The translations under genes were made by a program, and so were the position numbers. From the NCBI RefSeq assembly GCF_963576615.1, contig NC_088711.1, forward strand, positions 35,266,121 through 35,330,120: DNA of 64,000 nucleotides. The letters run 5' to 3'. Positions 21,399 to 35,400 of the stretch are shown piece by piece. The notes beneath the pieces are model-generated. The model ran no database searches and was not told where the DNA came from. It worked only from the letters and a program-made list of their open reading frames with translations. The DNA is from Watersipora subatra. Its lineage: Eukaryota > Bryozoa > Gymnolaemata > Cheilostomatida > Watersiporidae. Numbering within the stretch: the first letter of the stretch is position 1; each line of letters opens with the position of its first letter.

Positions 21399-22723
21399 TG
21401 GGCTGTGCCAGTCTACTGCTTCAGCCTCAAATATTCCATGTAAGCTAATAAAGATATTTCAATCTCTCAAAAATGTAACAGATGTTTACAGTCAGACAGA
21501 CGAATCATACAATCGAAATATTGATCATTATTTGTTAAATGTGCATTTTAAAGTATTTTCATCAACTAATTTCTTTGATTGGTTACCCTTTATTGTGAAT
21601 GATGTTTTTCTATTCAGGCTTAAAAATCATAGTGACTTGTTTTCATATACATACTTAAATGAAAACCTTTTACATGTATTTACATTGTAAGTAAAATGTT
21701 ATTAAGTAAAAGTTATTGGGAGTTGTCTATCTGATGTGCATGAGCTGATAATTCCATGAAATAACATTTAACACCAGGTTGCCGTTAGCCTGTTATATGG
21801 AGAATACTGTAACACAGTAGTTGTAGTAGAAAAGGCTAAGTTATATTACTCTGTGAACCTGTTGCATTTTTGCCACTAGTCAAATGTCTCCCTCAAACCT
21901 TGGAGTCTGGATTTGCAAATTGATGTGACATCTTTTAGATAATGTAGGTAAAATGCACTGAAACAAAAAAGTTAAACTAGAATTGCTGACATTACAAAAC
22001 AATTCTGCAGCATATGTAAAACCTGCAATCTACATGTAATCTGCATATGAACTCTAGCAAGCAACATGAAGGAGCATTTCTGATAGCTGTGTCCTTAGAC
22101 CATTGTCTGGGTGTATTTTACAACTCATTCGTTCTCATCTAGAGGTCTGTATTAACACCTTCCTTGCAAAAGGGATGTGGAGGTCTTCATGTGTTTTTTT
22201 GTTGTTCCTTACAACACGTCAGCTTTATTGCTGCTTGCGCCTGCTCTGTAAAGTGCTATTGAAATGAATAGACCTCAATCCGATGCATAGAATTGCAGTT
22301 TTTGTCTCGGTGTCATCAGGTTATGTTCTCACATGTCAGCAATACTAGGGTCAGATCTTTTATAAAAGCAGTATAGAGATATCTAATGTTTGTCATAGCG
22401 GCAAGCTAAGGTAAATAAATTGTCTTTCCTTTTTAAATTGTTTTTTCAAGTCTTCTCTGACGTACTATGCTCTTGATGAGTGCAAATCATCTGCTAATCG
22501 GTTGCGAATTCAGTTACATGTTGCCAAAAATCATTCAAATATAGTCATCAGGTGACATACTCGAGCTAAACAAAGCAATGTATTTGGTTGCCTAGGTCAG
22601 CAAGGCAATGTATAATTTATGACTATCTTAACAAATGTTAAGCCCACTCTTTGTTTGCAAAATTCAAAAGCGTTCTAGGCTTGAGAGTAAAGAAAACAAC
22701 ATCTGCCAAAGTTACTGCTTAAT

Positions 22724-23175
22724 ACAGGTTGCTTAGCTCTCATCATAAGATATTATTTGTCACCTTGGTTAAACCATACAGGTTGCTTAGCTCTGTCATA
22801 ATAAGATGTTATCTGTCACCTTGGTTAAACCATACATGTTGCTTAGCTCTGTCATCATAAGATGTTATCTGTCACCTTGGTCAAACCATACAGGTTGCTT
22901 AGCTCTGTCATAATAAGATGTTATCTGTCACCTTAGTTAAACCATACATGTTGCTTAGCTCTGTCATCATAAGATGTTATCTGTCACCTTGGTCAAACCA
23001 TACATGTTTCTTAGCTCTGTCATCATAAGAAGTTATCTGTCACCTTGGTAAACCATACAGGTTTCTTAGCTCTGACATCATAAGATATCTGTCACCTTGG
23101 TCAAACCATACAGGTTGCTTAGCTCTGTCATCATAATGACAGATGTTATCTGTCTAGTCAAACCATACGAGTAGC
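22724..23175. repeat. 56-bp minisatellite, about 8 copies
   Basis: Unit begins ACAGGTTGCTTAGCTCTGTC and contains GATGTTATCTGTCACCTTGG. Copies differ by a few bases; the last ones are shortened. Confidence 0.95.
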
Positions 23176-23418
23176 TGGTTCTGTAAGCTTTCAGTCATAA
23201 CTGATATAGTTTGTCATTATTAAGGGTCAAAATTTATATCCTTATTGGTAGGGAAAGATTTTAATGCATTATGTGGATACAGATATATGAGTGGGTAAGT
23301 GTCTGACAATGCTAGTTTTTAGCAACACAGATAAGCTTCAAGCAAATATTTATCTTGACATACAAAATAATTTCAACACACAAAATACTGCTGTTCTGCA
23401 TTCACCTGCATTCTGAAC

Positions 23419-23738
23419 TCCTTCATCTAGTGTCACTCCTTCACTTAGTGTCACTCCTTCACCTAGTGTCACTCCTTCACCTAGTGTCACTCCTTCACCT
23501 AGTGTCACTCCTTCACCTAGTGTCACTCCTTCACCTAGTGTCACTCCTTCACTTAGTGTCACTCCTTCACCTAGTGTCACTCCTTCACCTAGTGTCACTC
23601 CTTCACCTAGTGTCACTCCTTCACCTAGTGTCACTCCTTCACCTAGTGTCACTCCTTCACCTAGTGTCACTCCTTCACCTAGTGTCACTCCTTTACCTAG
23701 TGTCACTCCTTCACCTAGTGTCACTCCTTCACCTAGTA
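23419..23738. repeat. 18-bp minisatellite, about 18 copies
   Basis: Unit TCACTCCTTCACCTAGTG, nearly perfect. Because 18 is divisible by three, it leaves open frames on both strands (23350-23792), which are artefacts. Confidence 0.97.
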
Positions 23739-23743
23739 AAAAT

Positions 23744-24015
23744 AGAAGGGCTGGCTGTGGTAATTAATAGAGGGGCTGGCTGTAGTAGTTAATAGAGGGG
23801 CTGGCTGTAGCAGTTAATAGAGGGGCTGGCTGCAGTAGTTAATAGAGGGGCTGGCTGTAGTAGTTAATAAAGGGGCTGGCTGTAGTAGTTAATAGAGGGG
23901 CTGGCTGTAGTAGTTAATAGAGGGGCTGGCTGTAGTAGTTAATAGAGGGGCTGGCTGTAGTAGTTAATAGAGGGGCTGGCTGTAGTAGTTAATAGAGGGG
24001 CTGGCTGTAATAGTT
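23744..24015. repeat. 25-bp minisatellite, about 11 copies
   Basis: Unit AGGGGCTGGCTGTAGTAGTT plus AATAG. Starts within 10 bases of the preceding 18-bp array. Confidence 0.97.
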
Positions 24016-27000
24016 AATGATAAAATGTAAAATAGTATTTGATATACAAATATGTTATGTTAGTTTAAAGTTCATCTTGTCCAAGTTTTACTAACTCTGC
24101 ATCTCCATCACCTCTACCTCTAAAATCCGTTTACAGTATTGTTCAGCGCTTCTGTGTGTATGTTGACTGAGTTCTATAGAGATACGCAACTACGAGGTAC
24201 CCAATAGCAAAGGTGGAGAACTACCACAACTCATTAGTCTAAAATGTATGGGCTAATTTATAATGGGGTTAAAAAATAAGTTCCGAATCTTGAAAAACAT
24301 AATTTTAATTTTTTGTTGCAAACAGTGGAAGAGCCGAAGAAATAAAAAGAAGCAGTGAGTTAACCGATAAATTTCACTGATGAACTGAATTTTATAAATG
24401 TTAGAGTATATTCTATAATCAAGCAGGGCAATATTTTCTGTTAAATCCTTTCCTAAGTGCATTTGTGCGTATGTACTGTAAGTTTTTTTCCATTTGTAGT
24501 AGATTGAAGCTGATGATATAAATCCTCCAGAGGTGTGTCTTGGTGAAGTCGCTATCTAACTCTCACAAGTAACTACAATGTATGTCTGATAGATTTGTTT
24601 GTTGCTTCTGTCTACTCAACCTGTAGGCAGCTTCCCTACACTGGTAAATCCTCAAATGATGAAGGTTCTGTCCATTCCTTGTATTTTCTTATGTAACATG
24701 GCCCGTTTCACCTTGCTTTTTATTGAATGAGTTATCAGTTTTTATGACATTGGCATTCCAAAAGATCTTCAACGTCACAGAAATTCTTGTCTGTTATTGA
24801 TGTTAAGATTTAGTCTATTTGTTCGGCAGTTTAATACGTAGAACCGAATATTGTAAATGTAACTTGACTGTTGTTTGTGGTAGACGAGTAGTGATAAAGC
24901 TGATGCTAATGTAGGTGTGTGGAAAGATAACTCCTAAGTTTGCAGGAAAAGTTGTTTTCTGTAGGTATGTCATTAAATACTTTATAAGTCATGTATAGTG
25001 ATTGTACTTTTATACATTATTTTAGAGGTCGGTACTTACAGTGCCTACTATTTCATCAGACATACCGCTATTCATTGACGCCCGTCTATTCCTAGTGTTT
25101 TAACATGAACTTTCTCATATTTTTCACTTCTGTTAGGTGGATATCACTTTTATAAATGTGTGCAAATCGGAAATGCGTGAAATAGATGTTTTTTACTGAT
25201 ATGTGGTTATGAAAGTTACACCATTGTTTTGTTGTCATGTAAGCTTTTGCTATTGCCTACATACAGCTATGATATCACTTGACAAGTAATTATTATCAAT
25301 ATTAGTATGTTTGTTTGGTTTTCATTTCACATTTATTTACCCGGGCTTTAATTTGATGGGGTTAAATTTTTGGTATTTTCAGCTGAGCTAATTAGCCAAG
25401 TGACTAAATAGCATATAATGATGCAGATCCAGCACAATGTGAAAGCATTTGCCCTCAATTGCGTAAGCATCTCAGATTCCTGTTGTCAAACATAAAAACA
25501 CCAGATAGAACAGGGAAACAGAAATATATTGGTAGAAATCAATTGCCTCAACAGGTAATGCTTCATGAATCAGCGTTTGAAAAGGCAACTCTAAAATGTA
25601 AGCTAAAGCATGACATGTGGGCAGCTCTCTGTAATGTTGGCTATAAATATTTACTATAATAAGAACCGTATCCATTTGTCTCAAGTCACGCTAAAAGTGT
25701 CAGTAAAAAGTCTCCCTCGTGCTGGAATCAAACCTAGGATATTACCTAGGATCAAATCAAACCTAGGAAAGAATTGTCTCTGATAGTAGGCAAGGCTACT
25801 ATAGTATGTCAAAGGATCACACCGTCTCCTGAACTTCAGCTTGGGTCGCTCCTAGTGTAATGGAACTAATGCTACAGACTCTGTTCCGAGGGCGCTTAGG
25901 GCAACTAGACTAGTGTTTATCAACCAATGAGGCTATAGGAAATCTTTAACTTTGTGAGGACTGCACTACATGTTCATCTTTTCAGTTGTTCTCAGGCTAT
26001 GAAACTTCTATACTTTTTGCTTCTTCGTCATTGACCAAAGTTCGTTGTATAACTGTCTCATATGTAGTATACGAATTCATCCAGCTCTCAAATCTCGTTA
26101 ATCAAGTAGCAGTCATCCCCCAACAGATTCACACGATTACATAACGGTAGGAAGGTAACAGTACGACGACTCCTTACTCATACTGTTTGTCGCTTTCGAT
26201 CAATTTTAAAATTGTTTAAAAATTTCTGTAGTTGTTTATGTCTGACACAAAATTTGTAAATTCGTTTTAAGCAGCACCGAGTTGAATTAACCAGTTTTCA
26301 TATAGGCCATATATACTATGTTTGTAATAATGAAACTTACCTCCATACCCTCATGGTAGTCCTTAAACCTTTGTAAGAAAAATTGCTAAATACAATAATT
26401 ATGAAAGATGAATATTTGTCACAAAATTTTTTTTGAAATGAAGTAATTTATGCTGTTGAATATTCAAAGTGAAAATTGTAAATTATTATACTGCAGCTTT
26501 TTAAAATTATTTGTTACAGAACTTTTTGAAAAATAACTATCATATACATGTATGTCTCATGAGCTTGCAGCTAGATACTTTCAATGTTCATTAAAACTTG
26601 CTAGAACTTGTCAGAAATAGCTGTATTTGATAAACAGATGCACTCAAATACAGATGCACTACAGCGATTCATGATTGAAATATGAGACGTTCAGATCGAG
26701 AGAAAGAAGTAGCCGTTTAGGTGTGATCTATTCTGAGCATTTTAACAAGGTTTTCATTATCAACAATAATCGTGTTTTTCATTTCCGTGCTTGTTTCGTG
26801 AGCCAAAACATTGAGGTCAGCAAGTAATGGTTAGACAAATGGAAAACAGCTCATGTTTCTAGATGCAGTTTTGATGAGTCTTTACATATTGTCTTGCCTT
26901 TTCTTTGAAACTGTCTGTTGGTCGAATAAAATGAGTGACTGAAACGAGAGAATATTTTTTGCATTCAATTCTCTCACCTAACCACTGTTTCACATTTTAT

Positions 27001-27080
27001 CTCCATATGTTGGAGTTGTCCTTGCAGTGATAACCGTATTTGTTGACTATGTTCACCATCAACCTATGGTGTCGTGGATG
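24016..27080. other. Intergenic DNA, no gene recognised
   Basis: AT-rich, with only short frames of no recognisable family. Around 25690-25850 (minus) a GGTTTGATTCC B-box-like motif with flanking CCTAGG repeats hints at another tRNA-derived SINE. Confidence 0.4.
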
Positions 27081-27149
27081 CAACGCTGATACGTGTCGTC
27101 AGGAAATATTGCAGCTGTCAAACATAGTTCGCCGACAGCCTGTGCAATA

Positions 27150-28445
27150 TGCTCCACTTCAGCGATGGTGATTGGATGTCGTGGATTGCTTGATCTATAT
27201 TTTCTTTCATGACAGTTGCTGCGGGATTAGCATTTTATTGTTTTTGTGACCTGACCGCATTATATAATGAGGATGGTATGCCGCAGACAATTTGCTGATG
27301 TAAACGTAGATGGGTTTGTGATAATGTGAACACTGTTATCACAGAATATCACCGATATATGGATGGATTAACGTCGTCGTACTGCGATCTAGTGTGATTT
27401 CAGTCAAGTCTTCATGTCACAACACGTCCTGGAGAGCTGAATGTCAAGCACCTCTGCCAAAAATCTCACAACACATAACATTATGCAACATTTATAAAAC
27501 AATAGCAACCAATAAGGCGCTGTATGACTAACTGTGACGTAATGGATATGTTTTGCCAGTAGATTAAATTATAATGTCAGATTGTAAGGGGAGATAAACT
27601 TAGTGCAGAGCAATTACTCCATCATTCTTCTACGCAGGAGGTCCAATGTAGAGAAAGTGACCCGCTCCCGGGTTGCAATATGTGGAGTTATCCACTCTTT
27701 TCAATGTTGTCTTTACTCACACTTGAAACACTGCTAGTTGCGTTAAACAAATGTGAAAAATTGAAAATTGCTTTATTTGGTAATAAAAATGCTAACTTTC
27801 ATGTTATTGGCAAATTTTAGCCAAAAAAATATATACAACGCTGCGGCTGAAATCCATCATATTTGAGGGACTACAATTCTGTGTGCAGTGAATTAACCAT
27901 ACACTTGTAATCATCTTCGCTTTGTTTCTTCAAGAGAAATAAAAACTTTATATTATGTTTACATAAAGTGTAATATATGATATAGAATAAAGAAGTTACA
28001 AACTAAAACACATATTGCTCTATGTTACATATCTAATTAGGAGTGTTGCATGTACTCCCTTCCCAAAATTAATGTTGGATTTCAACTCTGTTATTTGCTG
28101 TAAGCGACAATTATTGAGACCATCAAAAATAGTGAAATGAATGTGATAGTAATTTTTTCATTACATGTATTGCAGTGGCTCTGCATCTTGAAGACTAGCC
28201 GTACTATTCGCTGTATGATGACATTAATCCCACAATATTTTGGTGAACGTCTGTGATAACAATGTTCACAATATCACGAACCCATCCGTGTCTACATCAG
28301 CGAATAGTCTACCAGTATAGCATTCACATTATACATTGTGTTTGCGGAAACAATGAAACACCAGTCCTGTAGCAACTGTCACAGCAGAAAATATAGATCA
28401 AGCAATCCACGACATCCAATCACCATCACAGAAGGGGAGCATGTT
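27150..28445. mobile_element. Degraded inverted-repeat element
   Basis: The left segment (about 27150-27372) and the inverse of the right segment (about 28203-28445) share blocks such as ATCCACGACATCCAATCACC, AAAATATAGATCAAGCAATC and CACAGAATATCACC-like stretches, at roughly 80% by eye. No transposase frame survives between the arms. The family is unknown. Confidence 0.6.
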
Positions 28446-29239
28446 GCACAGGCTGCCGTGGACGCTCAGTGATTTCTGCAAAAAAATGGACAGCTCCAGT
28501 CTTTCCCCGATGTATAAGGCTGCCTCAATGATGCCATCAGTTTATGAGGCACTTAGTCGACGAATAATTGCCGGTAGGACAACTCTGACACACAGCGATA
28601 TAGTGTGACCTTGCCATTATTTCAAGGAAAGTCAAAGACATGTGATGCTTTACAAGTGCTAAACCTTACAATGCCTTACAAGTGAAGCATTGACTTTTCA
28701 TCTGGCTTCATAAAGACTCAACTGGTGTCCTTTGTATCATGTCTGTTTCCAATGTCGCGATGTGCTACAAATAGAGATCACATGAACTCTGAACTAGGAC
28801 CTCCAAGGCTCATGTTAAGGCTTTACAGTAAAAGGGTACCTGCCATACATGTCGCATAGGTAGCTGATTAGGCATTTATTGGATTTTTTTAGCAGTCAAT
28901 AACTTGTATAGCAGGGCCTGACCTTCATATAAGGTTGAAGCCCTTAGCTTCTATCGTATCTGGCTACTCGGATCATGTCTGAATTCCTATCACACGATAT
29001 GAACACTCACCTGAGCCCGTAAAGCAATATATTTTGTGGTTTGTGCATAGTGTTTACACAAAGAAAAAATATATGGGTAGGTAACGCGACAAAGACGAAC
29101 ATAGCCATTCAGTGGTTCATTTCTCCCAATTGGTTGGCTTATAGAAAAACTGGTGATCCAAGATGTAAGTTTGTAAATTAAAATGATGAGAAATGGGTCT
29201 GTTCACTTGGTTGTTCTAACATCTGGAATAATGAAGGTT

Positions 29240-29990
29240 TTATAGGTGAACTTACACAAATTTTGAGTAGATTTTATCACAAAATATCAGTATTTTTCTA
29301 TCATGTCCGATTGTTTTTGATGCTTGAGGTGATCTGACTGCCAGGATGTTTCAAGATTAAAATCGATAATTCTGACAATTTGACCTGAAGATATGAGTGT
29401 TCTGATAAACGATAAGACAACTATTCAGGAACACCGTAAGACGCAATAGCAGCCATTATTATGGTGTATTCTAACTTTAAAATGTTAAAAACGTCATGTT
29501 CGTTCTATAATTCCAAAGTTTTACATTCTTTTCATTAAAACTTTGAAAGCTACACCATGGAAATACTTAATAACATGCTAATATTTTACTATCAAAGTAG
29601 TTCCTTGTTCAACTCGGTCTGATGCTTCGATACCTGATACTGGATGTTTCAAGATTAAAATCGATAAAACTTGTTCATAAAAATAACGCTCAGATCAATC
29701 GAAAGTGTGATTATGACGTCTATAATCGCAGAGACCGACAGAATAGAGACGCGTGACGCTTCGACTTGAACACAATAGCTGATATCAACTATAGTAACGA
29801 TAACAACTAGTCATGTCATTTTGCATGAAGTTTCTTTTGATCATTTCAACCGTGATCAAGTTTTGTCAATTTTAAGCTTGCAACATCCTGGCAGTCAGAT
29901 CGCCTCAAACATCAAAAACAATGGGACATGATAGAAAAATACTGATACTTTCTGATAAAATCTACTCAAATTTTGTGCATGTTCATTTTT
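29240..29990. mobile_element. Inverted-repeat element with internal insertion
   Basis: The left arm (about 29240-29370: AATTTTGAGTAGATTTTATC, TCTATCATGTCC, GATCTGACTGCCAGGATGTT) is the inverse of the right arm (about 29875-29990). The stretch GGATGTTTCAAGATTAAAAT CGATAA occurs at both 29344 and 29642. The segment between them (about 29400-29630) matches part of the pogo-like elements at 56223 and 48960, so a copy fragment seems to have inserted here with duplicated flanks. Confidence 0.65.
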
Positions 29991-29999
29991 AAGACATCT

Positions 30000-32368
30000 T
30001 TATTTTTAGCTGTTTTCTATTTTTCAAGCTAATTTGTTCAGATTTATTCAAAAGCAAACAAGCTGCCTGCATAATATCTGAATTCGGTGATGAATATCTG
30101 CTGCATCTCTGCAGTAGATAATCTACAGCTGGTTTGATGCAGGAAGTCATAATTCACATAATGGGCCTGGTGGGAATAACAATATATTTATACAGACCTA
30201 TGCAAGTCGGTAAATGCTAAAAAATCCAAATTTGTTGTTGCTTTGTTGCGTAATAAAAAACTAATAATTTTTGTTGTTTATTACTTTTTAAACGACCTGG
30301 TTGTTTAGCATCAGTAGCTTTTTTGGAAGAGTTCAACTCTGCAAAAAATGCAAATCGTTGGGAAACTTCCTGAATCTCTGATGGATGCTTGCCAACGAAT
30401 CAGCTTCCGTTATCATCACCTTCTTCTTGTGCAAGATGTCTATTATTTAAAGATTAGGGTGATAAACAGTTCAACATCAAAGATAACAAACACACAGATG
30501 TTTGTTATAACTATAATGTGATCTGGTTTGAAGATGATATACTACTGAATGGATGACCTTGCAATGAGACCAAGGGAATATTTCACTTGTATGTATATTT
30601 TTATTCCTCCAATTACTTCAAAGTGCTAAAATAATAATTCTACTATAACTGTCTCTTTATTCCCTATTAGTTCAAAGTTGAAAATAGTGAGTTACTCTAC
30701 CCAAGATATAATGACTACACAAGACAGTGTTTCAGCGAAATTTCGTTTCTGTTGCATCCATGGCTAGCGTTTCATTGGTTGGTGCTTTATTATTAGGATC
30801 CATGATGATTATCCGCTGTACATGTTTAGGAGCTCTTTATTCCGCACCTTTGCACACCTACTGACAAATGGCACTGATTCTGACGCTGCCAAAAGCAATA
30901 GCCACTGTAATAAAACAATTATACTAACCAGAAGGATCCAGTGATAACACACTGACATGAGATCATATTTACCAGCTCAATGAAGAATAAGGATATAAAT
31001 AGATGCAAATTTGCCTTTTTTCTCCTCGCATCTACGTCAGAAACGGGAGGAAACAGAATTGGAAACTCTCCAACTACGTCTCCGTTAGAGATCTGTGTTC
31101 ATAATTCTGCATGTACATGTATGCTTTGCTTTCCATTCACATGGACAGGTTATCGAGGTGCAAGGGTCGACATCGTAAATACATGTGTATGCCATACTGC
31201 CATACGGGCTATTGTTCTACTTAATTGCTGCCAATGCAATGCTGCCTGCAGAAGGGTGTGGATTCACAAACCCGTTTCGCAGATGTTGGCGCTGTATTCG
31301 ATGACGTATCTCATCGTATCCGTATTTTTTTGGTGAATCATAATTTATTTAGCTTCTCTTTCATTTGCATAATGCAGGATGACTCTAGTGTCGTTGCTGT
31401 CGGTCAGCTTCGTTTCCTTGAAGTGCGCTGCCTAGAGATGAGAGAGACAATGAGAGATGATAAATTGGGTGCAGGTTTTTACAGACAATAGCAGTTCATT
31501 TTTATCAGTTCAATTACGATCAATCATAGCTGAAGGCCCTGCTACAGATACAACTGTCTTACAGGTAATTGTGAACAGGAGACTGTTATTTCCGCAATAG
31601 CTAAGGCTAATCTGCCCCTCGTCTATCTCTGCCAAGTTTTTAACTTTTTTTCCAGTTACCTCATTGCAAAAACGTCATAAAAATTGAAACATTTATTTAA
31701 TGCAAGTTGAAAATAGCTAAAATTATTTTTTATGTTTAGTGAGTTTAAAAAGAAAGTCCCTGGGACTGAGTAAAATAACTCTTTCCATTCGACTTGAGCG
31801 ATAACAATGATCACGTGTTAGATTGTGCGATTGAATTTTCTTAAACAATGCATTTCAGTAATTATATATTCCATTGGCTATTCAAGCTTGATTGGCTCTG
31901 TATGATGATACTGTGTCAGACTTTTGGCGTCTGTTAAGTTATTCGCTGCTTTTTGCATAATCTGTGACTGGTTTTATACCATTATTTGAGTAGATATAAA
32001 AATGTGGTTTAAATGAAAAATAATAACTTTACATATTGTAATATTAACATAATCATGTAAAAAGTGGTTAAAATCGAAGGAAACTTTCAATTTAAAATCC
32101 ATGAGATGGTTTTAAGTAAGTAGTGCATCCATTCACATAATTTTCCATATTTTTTTAATTTGTTAAAATATAAGAACACAATAAATGTAGACACTGTAGA
32201 TACTTGTAGAAACTAAAATTTTGTTTAAATTAATACTTTATTGTTTTGTGATCAATCATGCCTACAAAACGCCTCGCTTCAGCCGCGTATGGGCGGGCCT
32301 TCACCTCGCTTTCTCATTGGCTGAGATCATGTAAGCACTTGCCTGCCAATCACTTGACAGCTGCACGC
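30000..32368. other. Intergenic DNA upstream of the PAL-like gene
   Basis: No gene recognised. Open frames of 118 and 88 codons at 30980-31336 and 31225-31491 overlap in different frames. A possible acceptor (TGCATAATGCAG) precedes GATGACTCTAGTG at about 31379, but no family resemblance or start context supports an exon. Confidence 0.35.
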
Positions 32369-32376
32369 TATAAAAG
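32369..32376 (+). promoter_or_regulatory. TATA box of the PAL-like gene
   Basis: TATAAAAG, 84 bases upstream of the chosen ATG, with a CCAAT motif about 24 bases upstream. Expected transcription start about 32400. Confidence 0.7.
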
Positions 32377-32452
32377 GCCTGTGAATAGGCGAGCCACTGA
32401 TCCACCAGAATTGTGAGATGTGATCTGTTTGGTTAGCAAGAGACGATCAAAC

Positions 32453-35400
32453 ATGAGGAGCCAATTCTTCTCCTTCATCTTAATAAAATTCATACTATCT
32501 GAAAGTAACTCTCAAGAAACCAGCACTAGTTCGGAGGAAAGTGATAATATATTATCAAATTGGTTATTCCCTGTAGAAGTGCTGACAGAAGAGCCTGCAC
32601 GAGGTCAAGGCCGGACATCGGAGTGGTACAAAGAGTTTAAGGTGATAGAATACTTTATTTCTTTTCTCAGGTCATGACCTGAAATAAACAGGCAATAAAC
32701 AGTCTGAAATAATGCCTAGCTTTTGCTTTTTGTACAGTTTAGAAATAAGCTAACATTTTAAACAGCGATGAACTTAGAGTGTATAGTTTCTATTTTGTAT
32801 TTCAGCTACTAGAGCCTATTGCTAATGATACTAGCGTTACTCTAAGCGGTTCGATCTCAATCAGCGAGACCATCGTTGGTGATCATTACACGATATCAGC
32901 CATAGTACCCGGAACAGCGAGTGACAATATTTATATTCTACGCAGAAGGCAAGATCCTCTGAACGGGTTGAGGTATGGACTAGTGTGCTTTGTTAGGCTC
33001 TAATATATTTTCATATACAAGCAAAGAATATGATTTTATTAACTCGTATAAAGCTTAGGTGATCAGTTTGACAAATCTATCCAGCAAACTTATAGTTCTG
33101 TCTCGTATTTTTAAGCTAATCTGCGAAAAAAATATGCGCGAGATGCAAGCCAGTCTAATCCACTGGTATTGTTGTGGAATGGTTGATAAGTTAACCAAAA
33201 AAGCTGGCAGGGTGTAAAGAGACGGTGATAAGCATACCAGAGCAGTGATAATTTTGCTACCACAACAAAGGCTAGATTTGGTTGAGATAACTTCATCTCC
33301 TGACATGTACTGCAGGGTGGTTGCAGGTGGCAGGGCGTGTCGTCGGGTGGTTGCTGTTTTATCCAGCATCAGCCAATAACACCTGCACAAACTAAGTTGA
33401 GCCTTGTAGTGGATTTATCCTTAAATCTAATCCACACGCCCTTAATTATCTTCACTCAAACCAAGTATCTTGTATAAATTAAATCAATGCAAAGTTTGAC
33501 ATACAAAAAATGCTAACATTTTGTTCAATTTTTGTCATCCTGTTTTTTATATACATCTTTGTAAACGGAATGATTTTATAAAGATTTTGTTTAAACAGTG
33601 AATTTGGCATAACGGGAAATTATACAAGAAGAGATGAAGGCGCCATACCCGTCAACTGTGTTCTTCAGATCAACCTGACAACAGGAAATGTCATCAGCTC
33701 TTTTGGAAATGAGACGTGAGTTGCAGCACTTTGTCTGGTTGTCTTTTGCTGAAATGTGTTTATACTTTTGCTTTGTTACCAAAACAGTAATAAGGCAGCA
33801 CTGCAAGAAATAATAATTGTTATAATAATATATAGAATAACAATGATAATACATGTATAGGTCTATAGTTAAATTTCTGCTTTAAAAATGAAGAAGATAT
33901 CATTTTCAAAGTACGAACATTTTTACCACATTTTTCCTTGGTTCTGTGGAAAGTTGTCGGTGTAGTCATTAGAATTGGGGGGTTTTTCACACTAGTAGTA
34001 GCTTGCAAACAACTTCACTGTTTTGTAGGCTTGCCTGAAGCTCTATATGATTAATTTTTAAAAATAGATTATGCTTTTTACCCAAAAGCCTTTGATATTT
34101 CTCTTCGCTGCCAGCAGCAAAGATTAAACTAGACATGCGATTGAAATGACGTCATGCTTTACCAAAATTCTTCCACCACCTTTCCTAAAACGTTTTACGA
34201 TATTTAAAAATTTACATTGCTGTGGGGCATGATAGCATTGCCACAAACAAGTCTCTATCGTAACATTACACAGCGTCTACACAAACAGGATGCTAACAAG
34301 TGGTGGTCACATGACTTCAAAGGACATTTTGTTTGTTTATCTGCCTGGCAGTGTAAGAGCTATAGCGTACAGTTACTCACACCATTAAGCTCAAATTATA
34401 ACTTGGAATGTGTCGTTGACCTATCCATGAGAGAGCTGTAAATGATTCGGTGTTTTAAAGATGTTTTTCATACTATCAAAATGAGATGAATATCAAAGAG
34501 TCACCACAGAGTCATTGTTTATTGTAAGTGACATTCAGGAGGTAGTGTCAGATAATACGGCATATTCTTGTTTTGCCATTATCAGCGTGTCACATACTTC
34601 CTCTGCCTCCAGACATGAATAAAACTGCTTTGAGGCAGCCAAAGTTAACTATCTAAAATATTTATCTTACGCAGTCATTGTCCACTACAGGTTCTACTAC
34701 CCTAATGCGATGGTAAGAGATCCCCAAGGAAACTTCTGGTTTTCAGATGCTGCCCAACATCAAGTAAGTGAGCCTAAACACAACTCACAAGCAAATTTAG
34801 TAAAAATATCATTGCACAAGATTAATTAGGATTTTTTTCCTGGAAAAGAGGAGTTTTTTATAAAGCAAAACAATTTAGAACTTAATAAAAAAATTAAAGA
34901 AAAACTGTAACCAGCTGAGAGACAGCAAAAGGTTATGAGTTATGTTAATAAAAAAACTGTCATCAAAACTAAACAATCGCAGTAGCGCTTGACAGCATCT
35001 GCAGTAGCATCTGGTACAGCATGATCACATCTTACTCTTCTATTCTATTTCTGTTGTCATCCGCTTATTGCTTAATTTTGTGAATAATTAAACATTTAAG
35101 CGCACAATAAAAGGTTTGCAATTTTAAATAGTTACAACTTAATTATATCAAACAATATATTCCCATTTTCTGATCTTTCCCATTTTTTTGCTGGCCGCGC
35201 CACAAGAAAATGGAAACATTTCGCACGCCTTTGCTTTTTAGCTCAAAAGGCAATTTTTCAATGGCTACATGATAGTTTTCATTCATAGTTGCAATGATAT
35301 GATCAGATTAGCGATAGCAAAAGTAAAAATAACGACGCATTTTTATGGTTATAGATTATAAGTTATCAGCCTGCACTGCCTAGCAACTATATCATTCTCG

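Larger units (their letters stand above)
18655..21720 (+). pseudogene. Dead non-LTR retrotransposon (LINE) with endonuclease and reverse transcriptase remnants
   Basis: Landmarks appear in the right order across several frames and stops. IYRPPD (about 18800) and a GDFNIN-like block (about 18897) come from the apurinic-type endonuclease. KEAFDSLNHDMLLKK (about 20195), GVPQG (about 20338) and the catalytic YADDT (about 20842) come from the reverse transcriptase. NSWYELN and LDKTQF follow, then RPILEYR (about 21170) in the C-terminal region. The set matches Jockey/CR1-type elements. It is broken by many stops and by a retroposon inserted at about 20480-20810. No functional product can be expected. 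Confidence 0.75.

Noticed and set aside
23350..23792. 124- and 145-codon frames encoding TLGEGV or LHLVSL repeats
   Set aside because: They are both strands of an 18-bp minisatellite; a unit divisible by three keeps frames open by arithmetic. No splice context or start supports a protein.
30980..31491. Overlapping 118- and 88-codon frames upstream of the PAL-like gene
   Set aside because: No family resemblance, Cys/Trp-rich composition typical of chance frames, and no convincing start or splice pattern.
32418..32420. Earlier start codon for the PAL-like gene
   Set aside because: This ATG is followed at once by TGA; the next ATG at 32453 leads directly into a signal peptide.
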